Positions 8,657-17,693 of a stretch of DNA of 64,000 nt are shown in pieces. The notes beneath the pieces were generated by a model that did no database searches, was not told where the DNA came from, and saw only the letters and a list, made by a program, of their open reading frames with translations. Position 1 is the first letter of the stretch, and every line of letters begins with the position of its first letter. Location of the stretch: contig NZ_JAOQNK010000001.1 in the NCBI RefSeq assembly GCF_025961315.1, positions 868,001-932,000 of the forward strand. The letters are read 5' to 3'. The DNA is from Sphingobacterium kitahiroshimense (GTDB taxonomy: Bacteria > Bacteroidota > Bacteroidia > Sphingobacteriales > Sphingobacteriaceae). The position numbers were made by a program, and so were the translations under genes.

Positions 8657-10252
8657 TTATTGGGCTAGGCCCAAGGGTGAAAAAACAATGTAAATCGCTA
8701 TCATCACTAAAATTAGGATGGTACCGACCAAATGCCTTCCTTTCCAATAGGAAGTACGATCCAATCCTGAAAATTCAAATTGAAAAGTGGATTTATAATG
8801 AGGTTGTGTTACCTTACTGCCTATCCAGATAATAATCGCTATAATGACAAATAATAAGGCAAATAAATGCAGATAATGCAGGTCTAGTTTCCAAATAAAC
8901 ACAAGGGTAAAATAGCTGATCATGTATAAAAACAGTCCCAGTTGAGCCATCGCTGGGGTTACCCTTTGGGATAAAATACCCATCATCATGATCGTAAAAA
9001 TAGGCATATTAAAAAGTCCTGAAACCGTCTGCAAATACGTATAGAAACCATCATGTGCAAAAAGGATAAAAGGTGCAATAAACATGGCTGACAAAGAAAT
9101 GATGAGTTCAAAATATTTGCCTTTTTTTACGAGCTGGCTTTCCGACACGATGATATTACGTTGCTTCAGATAAGGTTTATAGATATTAAATATAAATAAA
9201 CTACCGCAACTTTGTAATCCCGCAGTGTATGTAGTCATAGCGGCACCAAAAACAAGTGCGAGTGAAAAACCAACAAGAATATCAGGGAAAATATGAACAA
9301 TCAGATTAGGAAATACAGATGCCGAGGGCTCAACTTTTGGCAAGAGATGTATGGCCAGAAGTCCTGGAAGATTAATAAGCAAGGGCATCAATAATTTGCC
9401 CCCTGCGGCCAGTGTCATTCCTTTCTGTGCTTCCTTTAAATTTTTTGCACTTAAGGTTTGTTGGGCGATGTATGGCTCCATACCCCAGTAGTAGAAATTG
9501 ATCAATAACATGCCGGTAAAGAGCGTCGAAAAAGGTACCGCATCGTGTTTATCTCCCACGGCATTCAAGTGCTCTGTTTTATTCAGAAATACTTGCTGAA
9601 CTCCTTCCCATATGTTTCCACTGCCCAGATACCAAAATGCATATACTGGAATTATCAGAGCAAGTAAAAATAGTCCCAAACCTAAACTGACATCAGATAA
9701 AGAAATTAATTTCAATCCACCTAATATGCTATACAGGCTACCAATAATTCCTAAAGCCCAGACAAGTACCCAGATACTCTGCCAATAACTAATCTGAAAA
9801 TAGGCAGGTACATCAAACATGATTGCCAAACTTAACGCCCCTCCATACAAAACTGGAGGTAATAAATTAACGATGTAGCCAACAAGGATAAGTACGGAAA
9901 CGATTAACTTGGTCTTCGCATTAAATCTCAGCGATAGAAAATCGGGTATGGTTCGAAAACCATGTTTGAAATAAATCGGTAACAGAAACTCCGAAACGAC
10001 TAACATGGCGACCACCGAACTCACTCCCCATCCTATAACAGATAAGTTGTTAATGTAAACAGATTCGTTTTCACCAATAAATTGATTTGCACTTAGGTTG
10101 GTCAACAGAAGTGCAGATCCAACCATCCAGAAGCTATTACTTTTACCGGCTAGAAAAAAACCGCTTAATGTAGTCGTATAATACGATTTATACTTTAACA
10201 GAGACCATAATGCTACTAAAACCGTAAAAAAGCAAAAACTTGCAACTATCAT
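8657..10252 (-). CDS. Sodium/solute symporter (SSS family), probable sugar importer
   Basis: 531-residue polytopic membrane protein with roughly 13-14 hydrophobic helices, of the SSSF type (SglT-like length). Family-like features include the early segment FLAGKSNSFWMVGSALLLTNLSANQFIG (sodium/solute-site helix 1 region), GFRTIPDFLSLRF and a mid-protein WGMEPYIAQQTLSAKN. It lies between the PUL regulator and the GH95 gene with short spacing, so it probably imports across the inner membrane the monosaccharide released by the PUL enzymes. L-fucose or galactose are candidates by context only. Confidence 0.92.
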   Translation of the reverse strand: MIVASFCFFTVLVALWSLLKYKSYYTTTLSGFFLAGKSNSFWMVGSALLLTNLSANQFIGENESVYINNLSVIGWGVSSVVAMLVVSEFLLPIYFKHGFRTIPDFLSLRFNAKTKLIVSVLILVGYIVNLLPPVLYGGALSLAIMFDVPAYFQISYWQSIWVLVWALGIIGSLYSILGGLKLISLSDVSLGLGLFLLALIIPVYAFWYLGSGNIWEGVQQVFLNKTEHLNAVGDKHDAVPFSTLFTGMLLINFYYWGMEPYIAQQTLSAKNLKEAQKGMTLAAGGKLLMPLLINLPGLLAIHLLPKVEPSASVFPNLIVHIFPDILVGFSLALVFGAAMTTYTAGLQSCGSLFIFNIYKPYLKQRNIIVSESQLVKKGKYFELIISLSAMFIAPFILFAHDGFYTYLQTVSGLFNMPIFTIMMMGILSQRVTPAMAQLGLFLYMISYFTLVFIWKLDLHYLHLFALLFVIIAIIIWIGSKVTQPHYKSTFQFEFSGLDRTSYWKGRHLVGTILILVMIAIYIVFSPLGLAQ

Positions 10253-10274
10253 ATCAATTTGTCTACCTTATCTG

Positions 10275-11315
10275 TTAAAGTGATTTTCGATCTACCAGCT
10301 CAGTCGGTACAATCATTTTTACAGGGACCCGCTGTGAAACAAATTTTGCAGCTTCTTGACCTATCGTATGAAAACTGGTGGAAAATGTTGTAATCCCCCC
10401 GCTTATGATTTCTTTGATGACATCATCATTATGAGAAAGAATCCCCAGGTCCTTTCCTAATCTCCATTTTTTTTGCAAAATATCTTTCAGCATCAGGTAC
10501 AGTTCTGGATTGTGAATCGTAAAATAAAGCGTATCCTTTTCTAAATTACCGGGCTTATATTGTTTTTCAATATGCCCCTTTATTTGATACTTATCCAAAA
10601 ATTTCAGAAATGCATTTTTGATTTCATTGGGTTCTGCTGTGTTTTCTCTAAAATAAAAGATAATTTCTCTATACTTTTTTATTTTAGGATACAGCTGTTC
10701 AAAAACTTTATAAGTAGAGTTCTCAAATTCTTGAGCTATGTACGAATACTCGTCGCCTAAATCCAATAAACGATCAATAATTAAAAGCTTTGAAGGAGAT
10801 ATGGATCTTAATAGCTGGACCGAAGCTTTATTTTCAATAGGAGCTACAATGTAAACCGTATATTTTCCCTGGATACGATTAAAAATATCTTCAAAAGTCT
10901 CCATATTATTATGGTGGAAAAATAAATCGACGGATACTTCTTCTGGAAGATTTGAACGCAATTCCGATACTAACGTATCTTGAAATGTATCATAAGCATA
11001 CAACACGACAGCCACTTTTTGTTTCATCTGGGTGTTATTACTTACGACAAAATATCCTTTTCTATTTTTAGACTCAACAACTCCATGCGCTATAAGATCC
11101 CGGTATGCCTTTGAAAAAGTTTCTCTGGCATATCCGAGGTAATGTATCATATTATTGACTGATGGAAGACTGGAATGCACTTCTAGCTCATTTGCATCGA
11201 TAGCATCCAGCACACCTTGAACAATACACTCATGTTTAGAAAGTGTATTTAATGATTCTAACCGTTTTATCCGCGCGATTAAAGTTGCACTATTTTCTTC
11301 TGTGGATATTTTCAT
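10275..11315 (-). CDS. GntR-type regulator with periplasmic-binding-protein-like sensor domain
   Basis: 346-residue regulator. Residues ~20-95 form a GntR winged helix (SSLPSVNNMIHYLGYARETFSKAYRDL...GVVESKNRKGYFV). Residues ~100-340 resemble a LacI/periplasmic-binding sugar sensor (VAVVLYAYDTFQDTLVSEL, LLIIDR, ending RVPVKMIVPTELVDRKSL). This GntR-LacI layout is that of AraR of Bacillus and FucR-like repressors of Bacteroides. It is encoded inside the PUL operon, 20 bp after the alpha-galactosidase-like gene, and probably controls it in response to a sugar. The dyad at 20937-20966 before susC is a candidate operator. Confidence 0.88.
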   Translation of the reverse strand: MKISTEENSATLIARIKRLESLNTLSKHECIVQGVLDAIDANELEVHSSLPSVNNMIHYLGYARETFSKAYRDLIAHGVVESKNRKGYFVVSNNTQMKQKVAVVLYAYDTFQDTLVSELRSNLPEEVSVDLFFHHNNMETFEDIFNRIQGKYTVYIVAPIENKASVQLLRSISPSKLLIIDRLLDLGDEYSYIAQEFENSTYKVFEQLYPKIKKYREIIFYFRENTAEPNEIKNAFLKFLDKYQIKGHIEKQYKPGNLEKDTLYFTIHNPELYLMLKDILQKKWRLGKDLGILSHNDDVIKEIISGGITTFSTSFHTIGQEAAKFVSQRVPVKMIVPTELVDRKSL

Positions 11316-11335
11316 ATATAAATACTAAATAGGAG

Positions 11336-13357
11336 TTAAAGGGTGATTCTAAAAAGTTTACCGCCTCCTTCATTAAATGCAATTGGCAAATCAGATTTTA
11401 TGTTCTGCTTTGTTTTGGTAAATAATTCTTCTGCCACATACTGTTGCGCAGGATTCAAACCTAAGAGTGTGAAATCCACAGCAACATGTTGCTTTTCATT
11501 GCTAAAATTAAAAATAGCAACATAAAGATACTTACCCGATTTCTTAAAATAGCATTGGTTTGCAGATTTTCCCTCCACAAATCCAGCTGGTCTAAAACTT
11601 TTACCATCTGCTATGACCTTTAATATTTCTGAATCTTGGAGATAAACATTCATGTTTTTTTGCCAATTTTCTTTCTTCGACAAATCATCGCCAAGGATAA
11701 TCGTACCTGCAACAATACCGGAAAGAAATCTTGCCTTGTTTACATTTTCCGGTTCGTCATGAAAGACCAGGTGATCAGCATCAATAAAATCATACAGATA
11801 CGTTTGCCACCAACCGTAGCTCACACTGTTCAGTGTATACTCAGTCTGGTCGAGCGTTTTCCATGCATCGCATGCTATGCGTCTCATATGAGCAAATTGA
11901 TTGGTTGCTAATGATGGAGAGATCGCCGCATAAATAAGCATTTTGCCTTTCAAGACATCTACCAGATGTTTCATTCCAACAGCATAGGCTTGCATTCCAG
12001 TAGACGTATTTTTATCATAAAACCCTGTCGACTCAATAGCAGCATGTGACAAGAAGTCTATTTTAATCATCTTGAACCCGCACGCAACCAGTTTACCCAA
12101 TATGACATCCATACGTGCCAATGTACCCGGATGCGTAGGATCCAAAGCACGTCCACCATCCAAGTTGTGATAGCCACTTTTCGTTTTGGTCCACATATCA
12201 CCAAATTTATAAGAACTTCCCTCCGCTGTTCGGTTAGGTCCACTGCCATGTCCCCAATCGGTGAAAGGAGCCCAGTATACACCTGGTTTAAGACCCAAAG
12301 AGTCACAATAATGTACAAATTTTTCAAGTTGACTATAATCTCCCGACATACCTCCTGGTGTCATATTGTCCCAAAAAGAATCTAAATCAATAAAAGCATC
12401 ACCGTCTGCATTGCGAAAATGAGGAATATCTTTTTCAAAATATTGTGCAGTAGCGGTAGCATTCTGAAAATTAATTTTTTCCTGAATCACGCCCCAACTG
12501 TTCCAACCAACAGGCGTAGCAGCTGTCCACTGCTGTACATAAGGTGTTTGTAGTTGGCGATGGATCTTTGCATAGTCCTCCATTCCAACACGCCAATCTT
12601 TCACATAAGAAATCAAATACTTCGGCGAAATAATACGATTGCCTTTTATAAACCCGTGTCCCATAGAATCTCGCGTAATATTAACATCCGTAAATCCTGT
12701 TTTTATTGCAAGAAAATCATAATTATTTTGATTTCCTCCAATGGATATACCCGATTTCCAGACAGACTGGTCTAAGGAACCGATAACCAATCCATGATTA
12801 CTATTCTTATCATAAACAACACCCACTTCAGCGCTTACTTTATTTGTTTTTGAAAGGGATTCATTTTCATAAGAAATAAAAGTATCATTATCAAAAGGTA
12901 CTGCAACTTGATATAATGCTTTACCAAGTCCACTTATATTCGCCTGCATATATAAAGGAGACATATCATTACTTGCTATGTTTTTTCCGTTAATTTCCAA
13001 TTGAACTAAAATAATCGGTTTCTGGTCGTATAGAAAAAAATGTTGCTTCATCTCTATACCGGCTTTAGTTTTTGAAGATACTGTATACTGTTTCCCTTTT
13101 CCTAAAGCATCAGCAACAACTTGTTCACTTATTTTTGAAACTCCGTTCAGATTTTCAGAACTGACACGCGTGCCATCTGAAAGAATTGCATAAGAAACAG
13201 CATCTTTTATAATCAAATTATTATTTTGGGACACACTGTATTTCCCTGTTCCCCGGTCGTATTTAAATACCAGTTCATTTTTTTTTACTTCAAATATTTG
13301 AGCCTGTACTTGAAGAGAAGTGGCGAGTATTAAAAATATTCCTAAAATTTTTTTCAT
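11336..13357 (-). CDS. Clan GH-D glycosidase, alpha-galactosidase-like (GH36/GH27 type)
   Basis: 673-residue secreted enzyme with signal MKKILGIFLILATSLQVQAQ. An N-terminal beta-sandwich region (to ~residue 280) precedes a TIM barrel opening with PVGWNSWGVIQEK. Asp434 in MIKIDFLSHA fits the clan GH-D nucleophile on strand 4, and Asp497 in RRIACDAWKT fits the acid/base. Both features are shared by alpha-galactosidases and alpha-N-acetylgalactosaminidases of GH27, GH36 and related families; the exact family and sugar cannot be fixed by eye. The C-terminus is a small beta domain. Neighbours (SusD, GH95) make it part of one glycan-degrading pathway. Confidence 0.82.
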   Translation of the reverse strand: MKKILGIFLILATSLQVQAQIFEVKKNELVFKYDRGTGKYSVSQNNNLIIKDAVSYAILSDGTRVSSENLNGVSKISEQVVADALGKGKQYTVSSKTKAGIEMKQHFFLYDQKPIILVQLEINGKNIASNDMSPLYMQANISGLGKALYQVAVPFDNDTFISYENESLSKTNKVSAEVGVVYDKNSNHGLVIGSLDQSVWKSGISIGGNQNNYDFLAIKTGFTDVNITRDSMGHGFIKGNRIISPKYLISYVKDWRVGMEDYAKIHRQLQTPYVQQWTAATPVGWNSWGVIQEKINFQNATATAQYFEKDIPHFRNADGDAFIDLDSFWDNMTPGGMSGDYSQLEKFVHYCDSLGLKPGVYWAPFTDWGHGSGPNRTAEGSSYKFGDMWTKTKSGYHNLDGGRALDPTHPGTLARMDVILGKLVACGFKMIKIDFLSHAAIESTGFYDKNTSTGMQAYAVGMKHLVDVLKGKMLIYAAISPSLATNQFAHMRRIACDAWKTLDQTEYTLNSVSYGWWQTYLYDFIDADHLVFHDEPENVNKARFLSGIVAGTIILGDDLSKKENWQKNMNVYLQDSEILKVIADGKSFRPAGFVEGKSANQCYFKKSGKYLYVAIFNFSNEKQHVAVDFTLLGLNPAQQYVAEELFTKTKQNIKSDLPIAFNEGGGKLFRITL

Positions 13358-13372
13358 AATTTATATCATCTA

Positions 13373-14548
13373 TTATTGTAATGTGATTTGAAAAGCATCA
13401 ATTTTCATATAATGATCAGGTTGAAAATTAAGCAGCATTCCCATATTGACTGTTACTTTCTCTTTAATATCAAAATAAATCCCATCAGATTTCACTTCTG
13501 TATACAATAGTGCATCATTAATCTGTTCCCAATCGGGGATAGTTTTATTCGATTTACTGATTACCAGATATGCAGGAGGTTGATCATAATTTGTTGCTGA
13601 CAAAGTACAGAAAAATCTGTATTTTCCAGGAAGAAGTGTAACCTGTTGTTCAATTTTACCATTTACAATAGCAGGAGCTCCCCATCCAGCTTCCACATTG
13701 ACCACTCCCCCATCATCAGAAGCAAAACCACCAAAACCATTGTGATTTTTCATACTTGAATTTGTTATCCAATCATTCAGCGTACCCCATCGGTTTCCAT
13801 CATAAGCAACAGATGTAAAAGGTTTCTTAAAGTTTTTTAAATACCAGGCCGTAATATCTCCCTTGGGTATTAACTTCGTCGGCTGTACCACGAAAGTATC
13901 GATCGCATTACTATCCGGTCTAAAAATAGTCTGATAAGACAGTTCACTATAAAGTGCGTAATGAGAAAGAAGTATTTGTGCATTCTGGGATTTTGTTTTC
14001 ACTAAAGTATCGATCATCTTTCCATCATCTTTTTTGTACTTGATACGCATAGCGTCAGCTCCCATAGTAGCGGCAACATCCTGTGTTACCAATTGCAACT
14101 GCTGACCTGCAACAAAATTTTGTTGCACTACAGAACGCTGAAATAATCCTTCGCGATATCGCTCGCCATAGATTGATCCCACCAGATTTGTTGGTATCGA
14201 TAATCTTCCTTGAGGATCTAATGTTCTGACTTCAAAATTCATCGGTCCTTCAGGCAGGTTTTCGATCAAGCAACGAACGGTATCATTTGCGTTCTTCAGC
14301 TGAACCGGAAATCGCATGGAGTCTTGTTTACTGTTCCAATAGACACGGATTTCGGAGATTCCTGTACTTACCCGAAAAACACCCTCAATCTGTACCCTAT
14401 ATTTACCTGATCGGACTTTAATGGAATCTAATTTCGCAGGATAAATTTGCTCTTGGCCATTTGTGTACTTGGTAAAATCATCCATTTTAGAACAGGATGC
14501 CAACATCCAAGCACCAAATAAGGATAGTACGAATATATATAGTTTCAT
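13373..14548 (-). CDS. DUF4998 lipoprotein, PUL accessory (probable surface glycan-binding protein)
   Basis: 391 residues from Met at 14548. The frame extends to 14626, but that would overlap the upstream gene by 58 bp and bury the signal sequence. The chosen start gives a lipoprotein signal with lipobox LASC, then KMDDFTKYTNGQEQIYPAKLDSI, the opening typical of DUF4998 proteins, followed by fibronectin-like beta modules. The C-terminal ~150 residues look like a galactose-binding-like beta sandwich (LPGKYRFFCTLSATNYDQPPAYLVIS). DUF4998 proteins commonly follow DUF5000-type proteins in PULs and are presumed outer-membrane glycan binders. Gap to the upstream gene is 20 bp. Confidence 0.85.
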   Translation of the reverse strand: MKLYIFVLSLFGAWMLASCSKMDDFTKYTNGQEQIYPAKLDSIKVRSGKYRVQIEGVFRVSTGISEIRVYWNSKQDSMRFPVQLKNANDTVRCLIENLPEGPMNFEVRTLDPQGRLSIPTNLVGSIYGERYREGLFQRSVVQQNFVAGQQLQLVTQDVAATMGADAMRIKYKKDDGKMIDTLVKTKSQNAQILLSHYALYSELSYQTIFRPDSNAIDTFVVQPTKLIPKGDITAWYLKNFKKPFTSVAYDGNRWGTLNDWITNSSMKNHNGFGGFASDDGGVVNVEAGWGAPAIVNGKIEQQVTLLPGKYRFFCTLSATNYDQPPAYLVISKSNKTIPDWEQINDALLYTEVKSDGIYFDIKEKVTVNMGMLLNFQPDHYMKIDAFQITLQ

Positions 14549-14568
14549 ATTCTTTATTTTTTTAATTA

Positions 14569-15756
14569 TCAATAAACACCCCAGACCTGTACTTGAGCGA
14601 TCTGCATAAAATAACTGCCTCTCCAATTGCGAAGATTTCTAATCCTTAAATATTTATATTTAGGTGCGTCTTCTGGAAGGTCAAATGACCAGCCCGCTAT
14701 ACCATAGACTTCGTCTGCATTGGTATTTGTGCCTGATGGTGTTCCAGAAGGTTTTCGAACTGTGCAAGTTGCCAATTTGGTCCAGGACTCCCAAGAACCA
14801 TCTAAATTTGGATTATTACTTGCCCAAACTTCAAAATCACGGAGATTCCCCTTATCATAGAATCCGTTCTCTCTCCTCGGGAACACGACAATCCGACTCA
14901 TCTTTGCTTCTTTTCCGACCGAGAAAGTTAAAGACTGCGGAGTACCGGCACTTTCTACTGTATAAAGAGAAGGCCATCTTGAAGGATTCATATTACCATC
15001 CCACATACTTTCAACTGTACCATATAAAACTTGAGCATCACCCGGCAAACGCAATGAACTGAACTGCTGACGATCAAAAAGATTTTCTTCCAGCGGTTTC
15101 AATGTTTTATAGAGCGTATCTGATGTATTGAGCCATCGGTCACGAATGTAAAATGCGAATTTCATTTCCTTCGATTTTAATCCGCGTATGTTGTAAAGTA
15201 TTACTGAATCTTGACTATAATAATTATCCAAAGGAAGGAACTCCCCATTATTTAGAGAATCCACCATAGGAACAATAACAATATTTCCTTTTTCCTTATT
15301 GATAGATGTGATGCGAACACCACCAAAAGTTTCGACAACCTTTAACTGACCGTATACGAGATCAAAAATTGGCGTTTTTGGTTCAACGGTAACGTCAACG
15401 GGGTCAGATGCAATTTCAGCTTTACTGACAGCATATAGTTTAACAACATGCTTCTGTGTATCGGGAAATCCATCAATAAGAATTTCATTTTTGTACTGCG
15501 ATGATTTAACGACGCGGTTTTCGCCATTAGCCATTTGATAAGTTGCCTTGACATAAAGCAAATTATCGCTTTCTGGTAAAGAATAACGAATCGTGGCATT
15601 ACCAAAACCGTTGGTCACGGATACGTTTGTGATAACACCCGGTTTAGCTTGATCATCTTCCAGCAGGTTCCAACCTTTTTCCTCTTTACATCCACTTACA
15701 GCAAATAGTAAGGCTATCAAGAGCACTATATTTTTGACATATATTAAATTTTTCAT
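14569..15756 (-). CDS. DUF4959/DUF5126/DUF5000 lipoprotein, PUL accessory
   Basis: 395-residue lipoprotein with lipobox VSGC (Cys23). Three domains follow in the usual order. First is an N-terminal fibronectin-like DUF4959 region (~25-130; PGVITNVSVTNGFGNATIRYSLPESDN). Second is a middle DUF5126 region (~135-230). Third is a C-terminal discoidin-like DUF5000 region (~240-395) with SMWDGNMNPSRW, LTFSVGKEAKMSRIVVFPR and the closing MQIAQVQVWGVY. The protein is expected on the outer membrane as a glycan-binding partner of SusC/SusD. It lies 24 bp after susD. Confidence 0.9.
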   Translation of the reverse strand: MKNLIYVKNIVLLIALLFAVSGCKEEKGWNLLEDDQAKPGVITNVSVTNGFGNATIRYSLPESDNLLYVKATYQMANGENRVVKSSQYKNEILIDGFPDTQKHVVKLYAVSKAEIASDPVDVTVEPKTPIFDLVYGQLKVVETFGGVRITSINKEKGNIVIVPMVDSLNNGEFLPLDNYYSQDSVILYNIRGLKSKEMKFAFYIRDRWLNTSDTLYKTLKPLEENLFDRQQFSSLRLPGDAQVLYGTVESMWDGNMNPSRWPSLYTVESAGTPQSLTFSVGKEAKMSRIVVFPRRENGFYDKGNLRDFEVWASNNPNLDGSWESWTKLATCTVRKPSGTPSGTNTNADEVYGIAGWSFDLPEDAPKYKYLRIRNLRNWRGSYFMQIAQVQVWGVY

Positions 15757-15780
15757 AATTTCTTCAGATTTAAGATCATA

Positions 15781-17679
15781 CTACCATCCTGGATTTTGTA
15801 CTAAATTGGGATTAACAAGCAGGTTATTTTCGCGGATTGGCCAGAAATAATCACGCGGTGCCACAAAACGCTGCTGAAAGAAAGTAAGTTCTTTATAGAA
15901 CAATTCGGGATGGTCCTTATCTTGGTTTCGATCCCAGCCGGTTATATTCTTATTCAGTTCCTGCGCAGCGAGCTTCCATCTTTTTAAATCCCAATATCTT
16001 GAGCCTTCAAAGCTCATCTCTATATTTCGTTCGCGTTGGATGATCAGTCGCAAACCGTCTTTTGTATTTGGTTTATTACTATTAAATGAATATTGACTCC
16101 AAGATTCTTTAACACCTTTCAATCCCGCTCTAGCTCGAATTTTATCCAAATACAAAAAAACATCTTCAGCAGGACCCTGACTTTCATTCAAAGCCTCTGC
16201 ATACATCAGATAAAGGTCTGCCAGTCTTAATATTGGCCAAGGGTATTCCTCTATATGGGAGCTGTTGCCATCCTTAAAAGCAAATTTCCAGTTAACAAGT
16301 TTCTTTGGGTAGTATGTCGTGATGGGGATGGAAATCCCACTTCCAAATAACCCTAAGCGTAGTTGAGTTGTCCATGTATTTTCGTCACTACGGCTCGGAC
16401 TGTTTTCCATAAACCATACGCCTCCATCAAATCCAACATTTGCATAAAAGCGATTTTCACGGTCAAAGTGCAGACGTGCCGTCTGGTAATTTTCAATATT
16501 ATTGAAACGTTCACTATGGTTACCTCTCCGAAGCTGATTTTTATTAGAAAAATCTAAGGTTTTATCCTCTTCTATAGGCACACCATTACTCGTATAAAAT
16601 TGTTCAATTATTTTTATTGTAGGTGCTAAAGTACCATGAACACTATTATTTCCAGAATTATTAGGATCAATATGTGCCATTGAAGAATACTGCATCTGCC
16701 AAGCACGAGAAGTTGGATTAGCCCAAATGGTTTCTTTATTCCATTTTTCAGTCACAGCATTTCTGATGCTCATCTGCGTTATTGTGGTATCTGACAAAGG
16801 GAATACCGTTCCTGGAAATTTATACAAACCAATTCCTAAACTCTCACAGGCTACAATTGCTTCTTTTGCAGCCTGTGCGGCCTTTTGCCATTTCTCGATT
16901 TGAAAACTCTGATTAAAAAATAGACTGCCATCGACATTTCTAAAATTGGCAAAATCTTTATTACCGTTAAATAAAGGGCTAGCCGCATACAAAAGTACCT
17001 TGGCTTTTATTCCCATAGCAATAGGTTTGGTAATACGACCTAAATCAGTAACAGGCGATTGTACGGTATTGGGAAGCTTGACTATAGCATCATCCAATAC
17101 TTTAACAATATAATCAACAACTTCATCGATCGATTGACGTTTGACTTTAGCAGCTTCTATAGACGTGTTTACATCTAAGTTGACATCCATAATCGGAAAT
17201 GGGCCATAATGGCGCATCAACATAAAATGATAATAAGCTTTTAGGAACAAGACCTCTCCCTCCCAGGTCGTTCTTTCATCTTGGGTTAAGTCCCGTACCT
17301 TTTCCGGATTGCGTATGTTTTCCAAAAAAATATTACAGTCACGAATCCCATTAAACATTGCGCCATCCCAATAATTGACATAGGGGTTCGTGACATTCTG
17401 GTTACCTCTGGCAATATTCCAGTTCGTCCCATCAATACTGAGCGTCGGATAGTCTAACCAAAACTCATCTCCAGCCATATAAGCCGGGTTACGCGTCGGA
17501 TCACCATCCTGAGGCAAATAAGAATAACAGGTTGCTAAATATTTAATGGCCTCACTTCGCATCGTAAAAGCATTATCAATAGTTGCAACGTTGTCGGGTA
17601 CAACATCTAAATAACTACAAGCTTGAAGAAACAATACCCCTGACACAATCACTGATTTTAATATAGTTAACTTTTTCAT
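15781..17679 (-). CDS. SusD/RagB-family outer-membrane nutrient-binding lipoprotein
   Basis: 632-residue SusD-like lipoprotein: signal ending LFLQAC, then SYLDVVPDNVATIDNAF, the standard SusD opening. TPR-rich segments follow (EGEVLFLKAYYHFMLMRHYGPFPI), and the C-terminal SusD domain has LRLADLYLMYAEALNES, IRARAG and RERNIEMSFEGSRYWDLKRWK. It ends PNLVQNPGW, the usual SusD terminus. It works as the lid of the SusC transporter encoded 14 bp upstream and helps bring the oligosaccharide into the outer-membrane channel. Confidence 0.97.
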   Translation of the reverse strand: MKKLTILKSVIVSGVLFLQACSYLDVVPDNVATIDNAFTMRSEAIKYLATCYSYLPQDGDPTRNPAYMAGDEFWLDYPTLSIDGTNWNIARGNQNVTNPYVNYWDGAMFNGIRDCNIFLENIRNPEKVRDLTQDERTTWEGEVLFLKAYYHFMLMRHYGPFPIMDVNLDVNTSIEAAKVKRQSIDEVVDYIVKVLDDAIVKLPNTVQSPVTDLGRITKPIAMGIKAKVLLYAASPLFNGNKDFANFRNVDGSLFFNQSFQIEKWQKAAQAAKEAIVACESLGIGLYKFPGTVFPLSDTTITQMSIRNAVTEKWNKETIWANPTSRAWQMQYSSMAHIDPNNSGNNSVHGTLAPTIKIIEQFYTSNGVPIEEDKTLDFSNKNQLRRGNHSERFNNIENYQTARLHFDRENRFYANVGFDGGVWFMENSPSRSDENTWTTQLRLGLFGSGISIPITTYYPKKLVNWKFAFKDGNSSHIEEYPWPILRLADLYLMYAEALNESQGPAEDVFLYLDKIRARAGLKGVKESWSQYSFNSNKPNTKDGLRLIIQRERNIEMSFEGSRYWDLKRWKLAAQELNKNITGWDRNQDKDHPELFYKELTFFQQRFVAPRDYFWPIRENNLLVNPNLVQNPGW

Positions 17680-17693
17680 GATACATTTCTTTT

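Noticed and set aside
8646..8747. N-terminal extension of the GH95 enzyme
   Set aside because: It would overlap the symporter gene and place the signal peptide inside the protein.
14664..15062. 132-codon plus-strand frame
   Set aside because: Antisense to the DUF4959/DUF5000 lipoprotein gene; its sequence has no coherent domain or signal.
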